Assembly: GCF_022458985.1 (NCBI RefSeq)
Contig: NC_061790.1
Coordinates: 19,944,397 to 20,008,396, forward strand
Length of the DNA: 64,000 bases
Direction: 5' to 3'
From: Mugil cephalus
Lineage: Eukaryota; Chordata; Actinopteri; Mugiliformes; Mugilidae
How positions within the stretch are numbered: position 1 is the stretch's first letter; the number at the start of each line of letters is the position of its first letter. The position numbers and the translations under genes were made by a program. The notes under the pieces were generated by a model. The model searched no databases. It was not told where the DNA came from and saw only the letters and a list, made by a program, of their open reading frames with translations. Positions 22,083 to 41,300 of the stretch are shown here, in pieces.

Positions 22083-25000
22083 GCACCACGGTGGTGATGC
22101 CACTCACACGGATGTTGGTCGACCACAGACCCAATGTTAATACTCCCTCACCTCTGTTGAGAAGCAGCAGCAGGGCACCAGGCAGGCGGAGAGATAACTG
22201 GTTAGCACACCTTTTTCATATTTAAGACCTGTTGCATTTAGTTGCAGAAATAACACCCATTTTCATCAAGTATATTACTTAACACATGACAGGCTAATAA
22301 TACTAAACTAATGAAAACCACTCAGCCACCTCATCTACTTGATGTACATACTCCTCATTGTTTTTTGTTTCTTGCTCTATATCAACATTAGTGAAGATGG
22401 TTGTTGCCTGTACACATGGTAACGTGTACATTTACATCAAACCCAAAACCTAATGGGAGAAGTAGTATTACAAACAGAAACACTGGAGGAACTAAGAAGA
22501 AAGGAGTCATTCAAATATCTCTATCTTCTTCTGATTCTTTAACTAAGACATGTCATAACTTTGCCTTGAGTCTGTTTCTGCTAAGTGAATGCTTATTTTG
22601 AGGCTAGTGGTACTCTATTTCTGCAACTCTAATGTGTAATACCATGGCAACGAGCTGTGGCAAGGAAACTGTTTTCCTGTCGCACTGATTCTCCATCAGC
22701 ATCAGATGACTGGAGCCTTTGTTTGTAACTCAGTGGTGTCCCAAACCGTCAGCAGAGAGCTGCTTCACATCCGGTCCTCTGACATCACCTTACCTGTAAT
22801 AATGGATTCAACCTTTGTACATACATGTGAACTTCTGTTCCGATTCCTGTTTAGCTTTTGTTACATGTCTGTCTACAGAGCCGAGGCTTCAAGAAGCAGT
22901 ATTCCCGCCAGATAGGATGATCTTTTTCGGAGGCTACTTCTCTTTGAGGTCAGACTTGGGGAAAATTTTGTTACATTTATTAAATAGAAAACTGGAACGT
23001 AAAGTGAACTAAAGGTTAGACGTTAACCTTGTTCAAAGTCGCTTCAGTTTCCTGAGCAGTGCCTGGTTGTGGCTTTACTGTGGCAGACACTAAAAGCCTG
23101 TACAGTACGTCATTCTCATCCGTATCTTGGCATGTGTGCATGCTGTAAATCTGGATCCAGATACAGTCACTTTGGTGAAAAAGATATCGTGTAGTGACTA
23201 AGCAATGTGATGTGTGCTTCTGACAACACAAACCCCACATCAGACTCTGTCATGCATTCCTTTAGCAGCATAATGATAATAAAACTAAGTGGTCTGGGGT
23301 TCAAAGTTCACATCTTGACTTTTGATGCAGTTTCATTTAATAAAACAGAAATGTCAGTTTTTGGTGCAGCTATTCGCTTTTTAACAAAAGTCCATTCTCA
23401 CGGTTTGTGGGTAGATCATCAAACTGAAGACTGAATCTGTTTTGTAAGTAATAACACAGACTGTAAATATGTTTCACAGACATGTTTCGTGCTGCCTTTT
23501 GTTCAAAATAATTTGCGTGAGGGAATCGTATGATGGAAATCTCGATGTTGTATTTGCCGTGTTCCTGTTCAGCTGCTGCTGTTCAAGAGCCACGATCTAC
23601 GCTGGTAAAAGCTCTTAAGCTTTCTGCTACTGTGAATCAAGAGATAAACGTCGGCCTTCATTTCCCCCATTCAGATGCAGAAGTGTGACTTTAAAGTGGA
23701 CTGGTTGAGATGAGGCCTTAAATGTTACCGCTTCCTGTTACTCAAAGCAGCTTTGGTTTTCTGGTTGGCGCAGTAGCCTGCTGTACATTCTTCGAATTAA
23801 CTTAGTGAATGGTAACGAGACCTGTTCCAGTTCCGGTTGTTGAGAATGGGGAAAATGAACCCAACTAGGAGATGCGGTTTGTGGTTGCTGTATTGAAATC
23901 AAGTCTGTGGTGTCTGGGCAGAACACTAGGTGTGTTAATCACAGGGAAATGCATCCTAGTCTAACTAAAATGTCATTGCATTTTGCACTTTTTTGGAGTT
24001 GTCAGATAGAGCTGAGAGTTTCCAGTCAGTAAGCGATCATAAATTGCCAAAATGCTTACAAAACTGCCCAAAATATTAGACTGGTATTTAGTTTACTACT
24101 TTAACCACCCTGATTACATAAGCAAGTGTATGTAAAAGTCATGCAGCAGCCATCCGCCACGACTCCTCACAGGTAGCTACAAGAAAACCATCTGAAGTCG
24201 GCATGTACTCCACTAGCAAACATACGGAGCGCTATACTCTTATTTTTATCATTATTTTATGTGATGTTTTGCACTGCTATGTCTGATTTGTTTTTAAATA
24301 AATTTACCAGAAAACAAACCAAGAAAAGATTTTTTATTTTGTTTAACACCAAATCTCTCCCAAATTTTGTTCGCCTATCCAATTTTTACCCAAACCACTC
24401 AACTGGATATTAAACCGCCCAAAATGTATGCCTGGAAAAAAAAGCAGCCGTCTCCTGGCAGGCCTAGATTACTATTGCATTCATGGTAGTAGTGAGCCAA
24501 AAAAAATACAACAACAGACATGCATGGGTGCAGGGAGCCATCACCGTTTCTTTCTGGGGTGTAGCCTGATATTCCATTGGACAGTGATCTGGCATAACCA
24601 GGGCCTGGCCTGGCATGGGCTAGCTAGATCTGATGAAAGATGAAAAGAATAAGAAGAAAAGATTAGGATTTAAAACTCATTATTTCCCAGAACCATTAAT
24701 GAACTTCGCACATTCCAATTAAGATGGCCTTAGCAATCAGCATTAATCAGGGGTGTTAAACATATGATCCAAGGACCAAAACCTCACCACCAGAAGGTCC
24801 AGTCAGGCCCACAGGGTGAATTTGTATAGTGACATAGAAGACATTAATATGGGATTAATTAAAACAGACCTTTCAATGCTGTACATGTGCTGCATGTATG
24901 TCAGAACTGACAATAAAGTCGTCTTGATGCTAACTCCAATTTTTCAAATAAAGTAACTGCTATTCCCAATTTGTCCACTAGACGGCCACCGTTTTGGTCA

Positions 25001-25530
25001 GTGTTGCTTAACTTCACACAACACTAAGAACTGAACAGCAGGTGGCAGCAATGTGCTGAAATTCCACTTACGTTTCTAAAGAAACTTCAGGTTGCTCATC
25101 AAATGTTTTGTAAAAGGTTACTTCATAAAATGTAAACATTTTCATAAAGTTCTTCTTTTCACTAAAATAAAGGGAAAAGTGCCATTATTTATAGGTTATT
25201 ATTCTATTAGGTTACTGGCCCAGCCAACTATTGATCAAATTGGGCTGCATGTGGCCCCTTAAATACAATAAATTAGACACTTCTATTTAGTTAATCAGAG
25301 TGACTTATTATGCAAGGTGGTAGGTACCAGGTGGAGCTCACACAATTAACTTATTAACTATTATTATTTAAACAACTAGTGTAAGAATTCATAGTGGCTG
25401 CAAGTGGAATCAAACTGAGATGTAAGAAAGCCAATGTAGTACATATTATTTGTGATATTTGACAGAAGCCTGTGTCAACCTGTAATACTGGGAACGTAGG
25501 CAAGGAACTGGACACGCTCTTACTTTTCCT
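22083..25530. other. hsf2 3' UTR and hsf2-serinc1 convergent intergenic region
   Basis: The two genes meet tail to tail here. Candidate plus-strand poly(A) signals AATAAA occur at 23278-23283, 23339-23344 and about 24297; which one ends hsf2 cannot be decided. No further gene is seen. A fish repeat fills 24750-25260. Confidence 0.5.
24750..25260. mobile_element. Non-autonomous DNA element, GGGGTGTTAAAC...GCATGTGGCCCC type
   Basis: It starts AGGGGTGTTAAACATATGATCC and ends TGGGCTGCATGTGGCCCC, the typical end phrases of a common fish hAT-like repeat. The internal block TTATAGGTTATTATTC...GTTACTGG recurs in the copy at 43765-44177. Confidence 0.6.
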
Positions 25531-25534
25531 CAGT

Positions 25535-25540
25535 TTTATT
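25535..25540 (-). terminator. serinc1: Likely serinc1 poly(A) signal
   Basis: TTTATT on the plus strand is AATAAA on the minus strand. It would give serinc1 a 3' UTR of about 820 bases. Confidence 0.5.
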
Positions 25541-26357
25541 TAACGACTTAACAACACTTTTGGGTCAAGAGAAATGTCATCAGGATAAAAGCACAAAGGA
25601 GACCATAATAACCAACACACAGCTGCACTGTGTCTGCCAAGTCTGTGAGAAGCTACTTTATATGTTAATGGCAAACACTGTGAAATAACTTATCTAGAAG
25701 TCTGAAAGCAATCCGTTAAAAATTTCACAACTAAAGTCAAAATTCAACGCGAGTCAAAAACTGGAAAGCATTTGTGTGTGCGTGAGGGAATAGGGAAAAC
25801 AGAAAAGGAATGCAAGACGCAACACACTCCATGCATGGAGAGGAGAGTCACTCTCATTTCTTTCTTTTTTTTCTTAAACATGTAACAGCATTTCTATATA
25901 TGTTACTACAGTACATGGTTGCTGTCCAGGGGAGGGGAGGTGATCAAAGATCACGAGGGGGAAAGCAGGGGGAAAGCAAATGAGTAAAAGCACACCGACT
26001 GTTACTTATAATGTCACATCACGTTTTAAGAGAAAATCATGCAGCTCCTTCTAGAGGCGTGAAACACATCGATGCATTGGGTTTAATAAAATACGTACAG
26101 TATATTTACAAATGCAAAAGCGTAGGGAACCATTAAAACAGGCTGCTGAGGATTCACAGTGAAATCACATCAGAGGAGACTGGGCTGGTGTAAAGACTGA
26201 TAGAGACAAATAAAAATTTGATCACATGATCACAGCCCCGTTCCTCCAGCAGTAAGTAAGCAGGTGGCACTACCTACTGTTCTAGTGATTTTTCTAAAAC
26301 AAAACACAGATGAAGCAGAGCATGACTGAATGGATGAGCAGTGGGACGGCGTGTGTC

Positions 26358-32582
<6,225 letters not shown>

Positions 32583-33390
32583 GATGGATGTCGTTTGTTC
32601 CTTCTCTAGTCCAGCGGTAGATGTGACAGCAGATGAGATCTTACAAGATGGAGGCTTCCCTTCTAGTACTTCTTTACGTTTTTTTTGTTGTTGTTGTTAT
32701 TATGAAATTCACTACCAACTGGAAAGCGCATACCGCCACCTGCCGTACTGGAGTACGTAGAACGGCTTCCTCCTCCAATCAAAGTGGAATCCTCCTACTG
32801 GCAGTGGCAGGGAATGACACCACCGTGGCTACCATGTTCTCTGTGACTACTAGAGACTCCTTACCATGGACGAGGGGGCCCTTTCAGCCCAATTTAATCT
32901 CAAGGGGCCTGACTAGTAACATAACTGCATAATAACCTACAAATAAAAACAACTCTAGATATTTCCCTTTGTTTTAGTGCAAAGAAGAACTTAGACAGAC
33001 TTAATAATCACAAGGGAAATTAATTGGTTGTAGTAGCTTAATTGATACAAAAAGAGGAGTTTAAGTTGATATACAGCTGGATAAAGTATAAAAGGAGTTC
33101 TGTAGTGTTCGCTATGGGAGCGGAGCTGAATCAGTGTGCAGGAGTTCCTCTGTCCCTCTTACATCCAATGAGCTAACATAAAAAAAAAATAAAAAAAATA
33201 AAAATTTAATGCACAGCCAGAATGAAAAAAAGTGCGAATAGTATTAACTTTCATTGAAAATTGTAGTTAATGTCATTCTATGTCATTTTCACAAATTCAT
33301 CCTATGGGCCATACCTGACTGAACTCTCAGATCATCATCATCCATCAGCCTCACCGTCCCTCCTGTCTGCATGACCACCATGGATCCACC
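32583..33390. other. serinc1: serinc1 5' flank and serinc1-slc35f1 intergenic region
   Basis: The stretch 32583-32800 is the presumed serinc1 5' UTR and promoter; no TATA box is evident at a fitting distance. The rest holds A-rich tracts (about 33180-33210) and nothing I can name. Confidence 0.4.
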
Positions 33391-33394
33391 ATGG

Positions 33395-33735
33395 GGAATT
33401 CCCTTCCACCCAACATCGTAACATTGTCACATTGAGTACTTTTAAATGCCATCTTAAGATCCACCTGTTCCTAAAAGTCTACCCACCCTGACTGCCATTC
33501 TCTCCAGATTTCTTTTATCTGTTTTTGTTTTGTTTGTTTTTGTTTGTTTGTTTGTTTATGTTTTGTTTTGTTTTGTTTTTTACCAAATCCTTTATCTTTT
33601 TATCTTTTTCAGTGTCTTATACTTGTAGTTTTAATGCTTTTAATGTCGGATATGTATTTTAAACCCTGTTACTTTGTATGGTGTCCTTGGGTGTTTTGAA
33701 AGGTGCTTATAAATAAAATGTATTATTATTGTTAT
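33395..33735 (+). mobile_element. LINE 3' end fragment
   Basis: The plus strand encodes a short C-terminal-like phrase (STFKCHLKIHLFLK), often the last residues of fish LINE ORF2. It is followed by a G/T-rich tract (33520-33580, TTTG units), GGTGCTTATAAATAAAATG and an ATT-repeat tail, as in several fish LINE 3' UTRs. Confidence 0.55.
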
Positions 33736-34044
33736 TGTTACATCCAGTGCTTACTGTTTCTTCTCCACACGATGTAGCCCTAAGTTATTGTCTATTTAAG
33801 GAAATTTGTCTTGGATTAAATAAAAAGGCAAGAAGTTAATAAAGAGACATTCTTCGGAATATTCAGGTGGTATCAAAATAGCTTCTAATTAGTCAGGACC
33901 CAAGTTTCCCAGGAAGAGAAGTTACACTGTAATGAGATTGTCAAGGTTATTCATTTTACGGGTGGTGGTCTTAATGTTTTGGCGGATTGTTCTAAGTAGA
34001 GCAAGTTTTGAAATATGTCCAGAATTTGATATGTTTTTTAGATC

Positions 34045-34535
34045 TCAGGCTGTCTGAAGTGCTGAGAGCCCAGACCATCCTCACTCTCTGTAGGTATTTG
34101 GCTGTGGCTACTTTCCCCGTGTCCTCTGCATGTCTTCCATTTGCTTTCTGAGATTACAAGGTGCTTGTAGTTGTGAACATCGGCCATGTTGCCTTCTGGT
34201 AGTTCAGCTGTTCCTACTGTTCTAACAAGCTTTCATCTTCTGTACCATCGACCACTTTTATCTGAATCCTAATGACGTTTGGACGTCATTGTTGTAGGTG
34301 GGGTGGAGTCAATATCTCACTCACTACTGTCATACAGCTTGATGTCATCCGTATAAGGGATGTTACTTAGATTATATCCATACCCACACCTGGTAATGAT
34401 TGGGCTCCAGCTTTCTAAAGGATTATTAATCAGTAGAATACACGGCAATAAACTAGTCTGAAAATAATGAATAGCTTTTTCCCAGTTTGACAGCGTCCAC
34501 CAGTCCTTGGCTGCATTTTGATTAATCACATTTTC
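34045..34535 (-). mobile_element. LINE reverse-transcriptase fragment (R4/Dong- or Rex6-like)
   Basis: The minus strand reads CGYGYNLSNIPYTDDIKLYD, resembling the RT catalytic block in which the usual motif is YMDD or YADD; here Thr fills the variable position. Downstream on the same strand LPEGNMADVHNYKHL matches the segment after RT in the same family, in a shifted frame. Family assignment is from memory and moderate. It is a dead fragment between serinc1 and slc35f1. Confidence 0.6.
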
Positions 34536-34638
34536 TTAACATGGAGAACTAATATTGTGCAGCACAGGGCTCTTGCCAAGTCCTCATGATGCACGCCCAC
34601 ACCAACCAAAGGACACAAAGCAGTTTTTCATCAGTTCA

Positions 34639-34649
34639 TTTATTTTATT
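34639..34649 (-). terminator. slc35f1: Likely slc35f1 poly(A) signal (two overlapping)
   Basis: TTTATT occurs at 34639-34644 and 34644-34649, i.e. AATAAA on the minus strand. It would give a 3' UTR of about 715 bases. Confidence 0.5.
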
Positions 34650-35361
34650 TTATGTAAATCATTATAATAAAACCTAAATGCCTTTAAAGCCTTCTTTCTA
34701 TTGGCAGACTGACATTCTCCTTGGTGCAGAAGCTGCCAACTTTGACACATCAAGTCTAAATACAATAGTTATATCAGTACCAACCTATAAAATATCCACC
34801 ATGTGGAAAAATACACAGATTTTAATGGAGTTGTTTACTAAACTGCAAGTGGAATTAAAACACCATGGATTTCCATCAGATAATAAGAAATCAAATGAAT
34901 CCAATAATGAAATGTATACAACTTCATCATTTATACAGATATCAAGCGTAAACATTCTTGACAGATATAAAAAGTAAACAGCAAATGAAATCAAATTACA
35001 ATACCATCTATTTACATGATTGATCATTTACAGTCATTACTGTCTACTGAGTTGAGTCTTTGATCACAGTGAACACATCGCTATTTGTTTTAATCACATT
35101 CTGGTCAGCCATTTATTAGGTACACAAACGAATACATGAAATTGTCTTAACTTGGTCACTGAGAGGACTGAGACGCTCCTCAATACAGGCCATGAAATGA
35201 AAACCTAGACCTACGTCGGTGATCACCCTGCTGTCCAGCTTAGCAGACTGGGTACAGCCAGCAATTTTTTTATGTACAGTATACAACTGTGGAGAAGCTG
35301 TAGGCTGCAGCTGTCACGCTGATTCACCCAGTTACAGACTAACCTCCCTTTCCAGATCATC

Positions 35362-38300
35362 TCAAGCTACACGAACAGGAAGCTCTTCCCCAGCGTCACT
35401 GCTCAGGGTGGTGTAAGTGACAGCAGGCTCCATGACTCCAGAACTGAGTGGGGGTGGGTCAGAGGTTGGTTGACTGCCTGTGTTCCTGAACTGCTTGTAG
35501 ACTCGTGGATCGTGGACAACGTACGTTGATGAGGAGGAGTAAAGGACCAGACCCAAGATAATGACGAAGAAGGATAGCAGATAAAGCCCTGAGAACTGCA
35601 ACACAAATACATAGTTAATATCGCACTGATAAATAAAAGTTCTGTCTATTGATCCAAAATAGGGAAATACTGAGAACAACAACAGCTTTGACTCAATGCT
35701 ATCATCGTCTGTATCACTGGTCCCGTCCAGACTTTGCATTAACATCTGTTCTTGGAAATCCCAACACAAGGAGCCACCTTAAAGTACAGGCATGCACACA
35801 CCAATGATGCAATGAGGTCACATCTGAGAAATCCGATCTCAGAACACATTTGGAGGTGGACTGAGACATATTTCATCACATGTCTTGAAGAGAACTTTTT
35901 GTGGAGAACTTTAAAAAAATAAATTCTGTCCTTGTAGCAGCAAACTAACTAAATCATAAAATCTAAACAGGAATAAACAAATGAAAACGTTAAAACTGAG
36001 CAGTGTGTGTGATTCTGTAATACAGTTTTTCTCAATTGCTAAAACACTAAAAGCCATTGGCTGAACAAAGTTCACAGTTGCCTGAACTCTTTTCGCTAAT
36101 TGTGCAGTCTGTTGTCAATACCTTAAAACATTTCACATGGTAAAACACAATTTGCAGATCTCACTTAGACTTTTCAGCAGAACTCTAAAAACATTCTCAT
36201 TCTCACAACACATCCTGCACTCTAATGCACATGTCGTCCATACTGGGAAACACAAATGGCAACAATTAAATGCAAATAGAGAACTTACGTCATTGATTAA
36301 ACACAACCACTCAAATTTGATTTCACTTGTTTAAAATCATGTGACACAACCAATATAAGCCAGGTCAAAGAGCAAACAGGCTGTTGAAGATGGGAAGGAG
36401 AAAGTCTTAGAATGGATAGAAGAAACAATGTGAGAAGATGAGGACAAAGAGGAAGAGGAAGACAGAGTGGAAATATCTGATGAGTTCAAGCAACAATAAT
36501 TGACCAATATCACAGAAACAAAGGTCAAGTTTGTGAGATTCAGGGTATAGTTGTGTAAAAATAGGGCTACAAGGAGGAGGAAGAACAAAAATTGCAAAGA
36601 GCAAAGCAGAATAATTTCTGTTCAATTCTGAGCAACTATGATAGAACATGTTTTCTGTTCATCAAAAGACTGATGGAAAAATATGAAATTTGTTTTGAGA
36701 TTAAAAATGCTCTTCCCCCTGAGAACTATATGTTTTGAACAATGTGATTTTTATTTTTTGGTGCATTGTTTACTGACTGCTTGATAGTATTTATCATTTT
36801 GATCACTTTGTTTATGATTTGAGAGCAGTGTTTAGTTTTGAGCACAGGTTGTAAATAGTGCTTGAAGCTGAGGTTTTGTGTTTAATGTTTTCAGAAAACG
36901 GAGCAAGGTTTCAGAATTTGTGTTTTAGAAAATTGAGAAAAACTGTAAAAAACAAACAAACAAAAAAAAAACTACAGAAAAATGTGACTGAAAGAGTGGC
37001 TGCATGTCGCCAGTAGCTCCGTGAAGAATTACCTTTTTAGGTTATTCTTAGTGTGTTAATGGTTGTTTTTTTTGTCTGACTTCTTGTTGTTTTTCTGTGC
37101 CTTGAACCAATCAAAATTGTTTTTTGGTTGTTTTTGTCTTTTTGTGCTGTGTCGTGTGTGGCTGGCTGTGGTTTTGGCGGAGTGGCCGTTGTGTCCGGTG
37201 GTGTGTTCCTGCTATCAACTGCTAGCGCTGTCCGTGTCCCCTGAGCTGCCTGGAGTGAGGCCTAAGTGCTTTGGATGCCAGACTGAGATTCCCACTAAAC
37301 CTCTGAAGAAGTCCTAGGGATGCCAAGCTGGACTTGGTGGTGGAGGAGCAGAGAAGGAGCTTTGGGTCGGCGGTGCCATCTGTATTCATGGAGAACATGA
37401 AGTCTTTGGCGGCAGGATTGATGGACTGTGTGCGATTTATGGGACCCAGAGGGAGTGTGTCATGAGAAGTGCTTTGAAGATCTGGTTCATAGGACCACAG
37501 TACGTCTGTGCTCCATTTGAATTTACATCCCTCCCTCACAAGTACAAGTACGAGGAGACGCCATTTGACACGTTCCATGCTGCTGTTGCTATGAGACTGG
37601 TCAAATGGCCGAACACCTCAGACACAGTTTTTGCCAACTTGTATATAATGTTAATTCTGTAAATTTTTTGATTACATTGTTTACTTTTTTTTTTTTATTT
37701 AATCTAATTTATTTTATCTTTCTTGTGTTTTTTATGAGTGTTTACTTTTATGTGTAACGAAGGTATGGTGACAAAGTAATTTCCCTCGTGGATCATTACA
37801 GCCTGTCTAAATCTAATTATTGATGTGATCATGGTGATGTATGAAGAGTCACCTGGCGTTCCTCATCAGTGTCTTAATTTATCTTTAGTGCTGGAAATTT
37901 TTCTGTCACTGCTTCAAACAGCACAGTGGTGAAATTGTGCTTTGTATGGAAGCCTTCAGGGTTCAGACAGCACAGAGATAAAATAAATAAAAATGTGTGC
38001 TTTTAGACTTAAGAAAGCCTGAAGTGCTTGTTCCAAAATATGTATCAATACCCTAAGTCATGACGCACACACCGCAAACAGCTGTTTGTGGTTATTATGA
38101 TTCAGGGGTAGCCATCCATTAGAGTCAATAGTTCTTATAACAGTCTACTGTGCTGCTTTATTATTATTTTGTTTTCTATTTTGCATACTGTGGAGACCAA
38201 TTTTAATGCAAGGTGTGACCACAGTTACTTAAAGTTGGCCCCTTGCATACAGACTGATAGGTCAGATGTTAATGCAAGGTCTCAATGGGGCCTCTGGGAC

Positions 38301-41300
38301 TCAGGTTCAAAATCAGATCCAGGAATCAAGGTTGACATTAGTTGTCTCCTCTGGGAATCCAGGGGATGCCCTAGATGCTATACACACTTGGGCAGATTCC
38401 ATTTGGTCTAAGTACCTCTCCCTGAATCCTTTCGTCCAAATCAGAACAAATCCACAAATTTACAATAGAACTCCCAAACCAGTACCACGAGCCAATTTAT
38501 TGTGTCCTGCTAGATATAAAGATATAAACATGGATATAAACATTTTTGACTGTATTCCAGTAATTTCATTACCTTGTAGTGGAAGAGAAAAAGGCCACAG
38601 AAGAGGCTGTACAGGTCGGCTGTGAGCAGAGAGAGATTGACCGAGGTGGCGCTGGTCTTTTTAATCACCACTGGCATGAAGCTATACAGGCCAAACATAA
38701 AGGCGGTGAAACCCACATAGAGAAGACCTGCAAACAGAAAATATAAGTAAAATTACCTCACATTTCAAATGGAACGTCCTGATTAACTAAACCTGGTCCT
38801 GTTTGTCATAAATGTGGCATTTGTGATGCCATGGGTCATCCTAACTTCACTTCTGTCTCCATTGTAGAGCTCCAGGGAAATGAAGACTTGTGTAGAATGA
38901 GCTTCCTTTCCAAACAAACTGAAAATTTTTCACCAAAAACTATGATAATCAATTCCTACTGCTCAGAGATTTACAGTACATCTGAGGCAAATTTGTAGCA
39001 GATCAGTTTACCACGCATACATAAATGCACCCAGCAATTTGCCTATGTTACGCTCCGGCTTGAGGGTAGCAATGTTAAGTAGAGACACAATGACAGAGTT
39101 CACTAGCAAGGACCACACTTCCAAACAGAGGGAAGAGAGATTAATCATTTATTGATGAATGAATATGGACAAGTATGAATATGGACAAGTATGAATATGA
39201 CGAGGGAATGATTTGAGTGCGATGTGTGGAAAGTTCTTGAGAGAAACTGCCGTGGCTTCCAGGCACAACAGACCCCCAAAAACTGCATTATTGTTGCAGG
39301 ATAAAGCAGACTTGAGGTTACTGAGATCAGAGTGACTGTAATGATTGCTGGTAGGCTTGGGGGGACCGATGACCTAGGGACTCTATTACATGTGGCTGAG
39401 GAGTGACCAGAGTAATACATGAAGAAGTCTGATGAGAAAAGAACTTGACAGAAGTGCTACCCGAAAACGGGTAACGATTTGTCTGGCTCGGAGACGAATG
39501 AGCATGTTGGTGGGATGCACTTTAGCACAGCTGGAAATGTAATTAGTTGCCAAGGATTAGGAACGGTTAAGTTGGACTGAAAGTGTAAGACTTGCATTGG
39601 TGGGCCGAACTGGTTGGATTTGAATTTCATGTCGAAAATAACTTGCAGACTAGGACAGGTCTGCAAGACAGCTATGCCTAGGAGAATCGAAGTGAAGGGC
39701 TGAAAATTCCAAGCCCCTGAGAAAACTGTAGAAAGCCAGGGTAGTTAATGAAGCACGACAGTCAGTCTAAGGTTAGAGAAAGGCGGTGAGTATTTGAGGC
39801 TGGTGGTTGCTGTGAAAGACCTCTGAGGAGCGAGGTAAACTGGGGGTGATTTGAGTTGGGCGTGGGCTGCCAGTAAATATCTTAGACATGAATAAGAAGC
39901 CACTGAGACAGACCTTAATGGCCTGGGTTTGATCCTGATAGGACGAGCATATGGAAGCAGATAATGTTCATGCAAGAGCATCAGCGATGCCGTGGAAGTG
40001 ACCGGGGACGTTGGCAGCACGGATAAAGTACTTTTGTGTTAAGGAGTACCAGGTGAGCCGTCAAAATTGGTGTGATGGATGGCGAGTTGGAGCGACCTTT
40101 ATTAATGATGTCGAAGAATTGGTGGAACTGGTCGTGATCTTGCGAGGTAGCAGCAACTAAAACTACTGGGACGGATTCGAACAGAGCTAATAAAGTATCT
40201 TGGCATTCTTTTCGAGCTTTGGGGGCCATTGACCTACAACCATTTCCTGTTGAAACCAAAACCAGCTGTTGGGGCTTCATCCATGAAAAGGCCAGAATAA
40301 TGAGGGTGAGTCAATACATTCTTGAAAAAGAAAGATGTTCTGCTCCAGTTGGAGAGAAGATAGGGCCAAAACGGAGCTCAGCATGACTTGAAGAGTTGAC
40401 ACTGACAGAGGACTAGAACTGCAGGACAGAAGAAGCGATAGATAGCAACTTAGAGATGAAGGCCTGACCCTGGGAAGTGGTGCGAAGTTGTGGAGGAGTG
40501 AAGGAAGTTGATGTTTGGTACATAGGAGTCATGACGAAATTAGATATCGGAAGGCTAATACAATGAAGTTTCTCTAATGGCAATGAGCTTGTAACAGGAC
40601 GGAATCAAGGATTACACGTGAAACTCAAGAGACATGAATGGGAATGGGTTTACTCTGCCAGGGTATATGCAGGAATTTTGAACTTTTAACTCAACAGTTT
40701 TGTTTACAATAAAGACTACAGATCACTATCACACAACAGGATTCAAATTGGCTGGGTATGAGCTGGGAGGGAGCGAGAAGAGGCTGGGTGAGACGGAGCT
40801 CCAGGTAAGGAGAATGGGATTGCTCAAGCATCGAAGATGCAGTTGTTGACCCAACAGCCCCAGTAAATGTCCCCATTAAACTGATTTGGATGAGCTGCAA
40901 TTTCTGACGCAAAATGGACTACTACTAGTAAGACGGAGAGTCAGAATTGTCAGGACTGAACAAGGACCGGAATCCAAATGCACAACTCGAAGACAAAAGG
41001 TATTCAAAACAAAGTTTTAACAACATAAAGAAGAAAAGAAGAAAAAAAAATAATTGATTGAGGAAAACCAGAAGAAAACAAATCAAACAGAAAATCACTA
41101 GACAAAGCTAGGACAAAAATGCGAACCGGAAGAACCAACTGGCAACACAACAAAACTTGACGATGACAAGGGGAATATGCTGGTTCTCTGACAAGATGAC
41201 AAGACGAACCGGCACAGAACACAGGGAGACAAGGACTTTATATGCACACAAGGTAAGGGCACCGGTGGAAACAATTAGGGCAGGTAATCACAAAGGCAGG

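Noticed and set aside
21608-22134. Long minus-strand frames opposite hsf2 exon 12
   Set aside because: Shadows of the GC-rich, Ser/Pro/Glu-rich hsf2 C-terminal exon.
35596-35769. Upstream extension of the slc35f1 last-exon frame to an ATG at 35769
   Set aside because: This is intron read-through; the acceptor CAG before 35595 joins in phase to the exon ending HYK at 38573.
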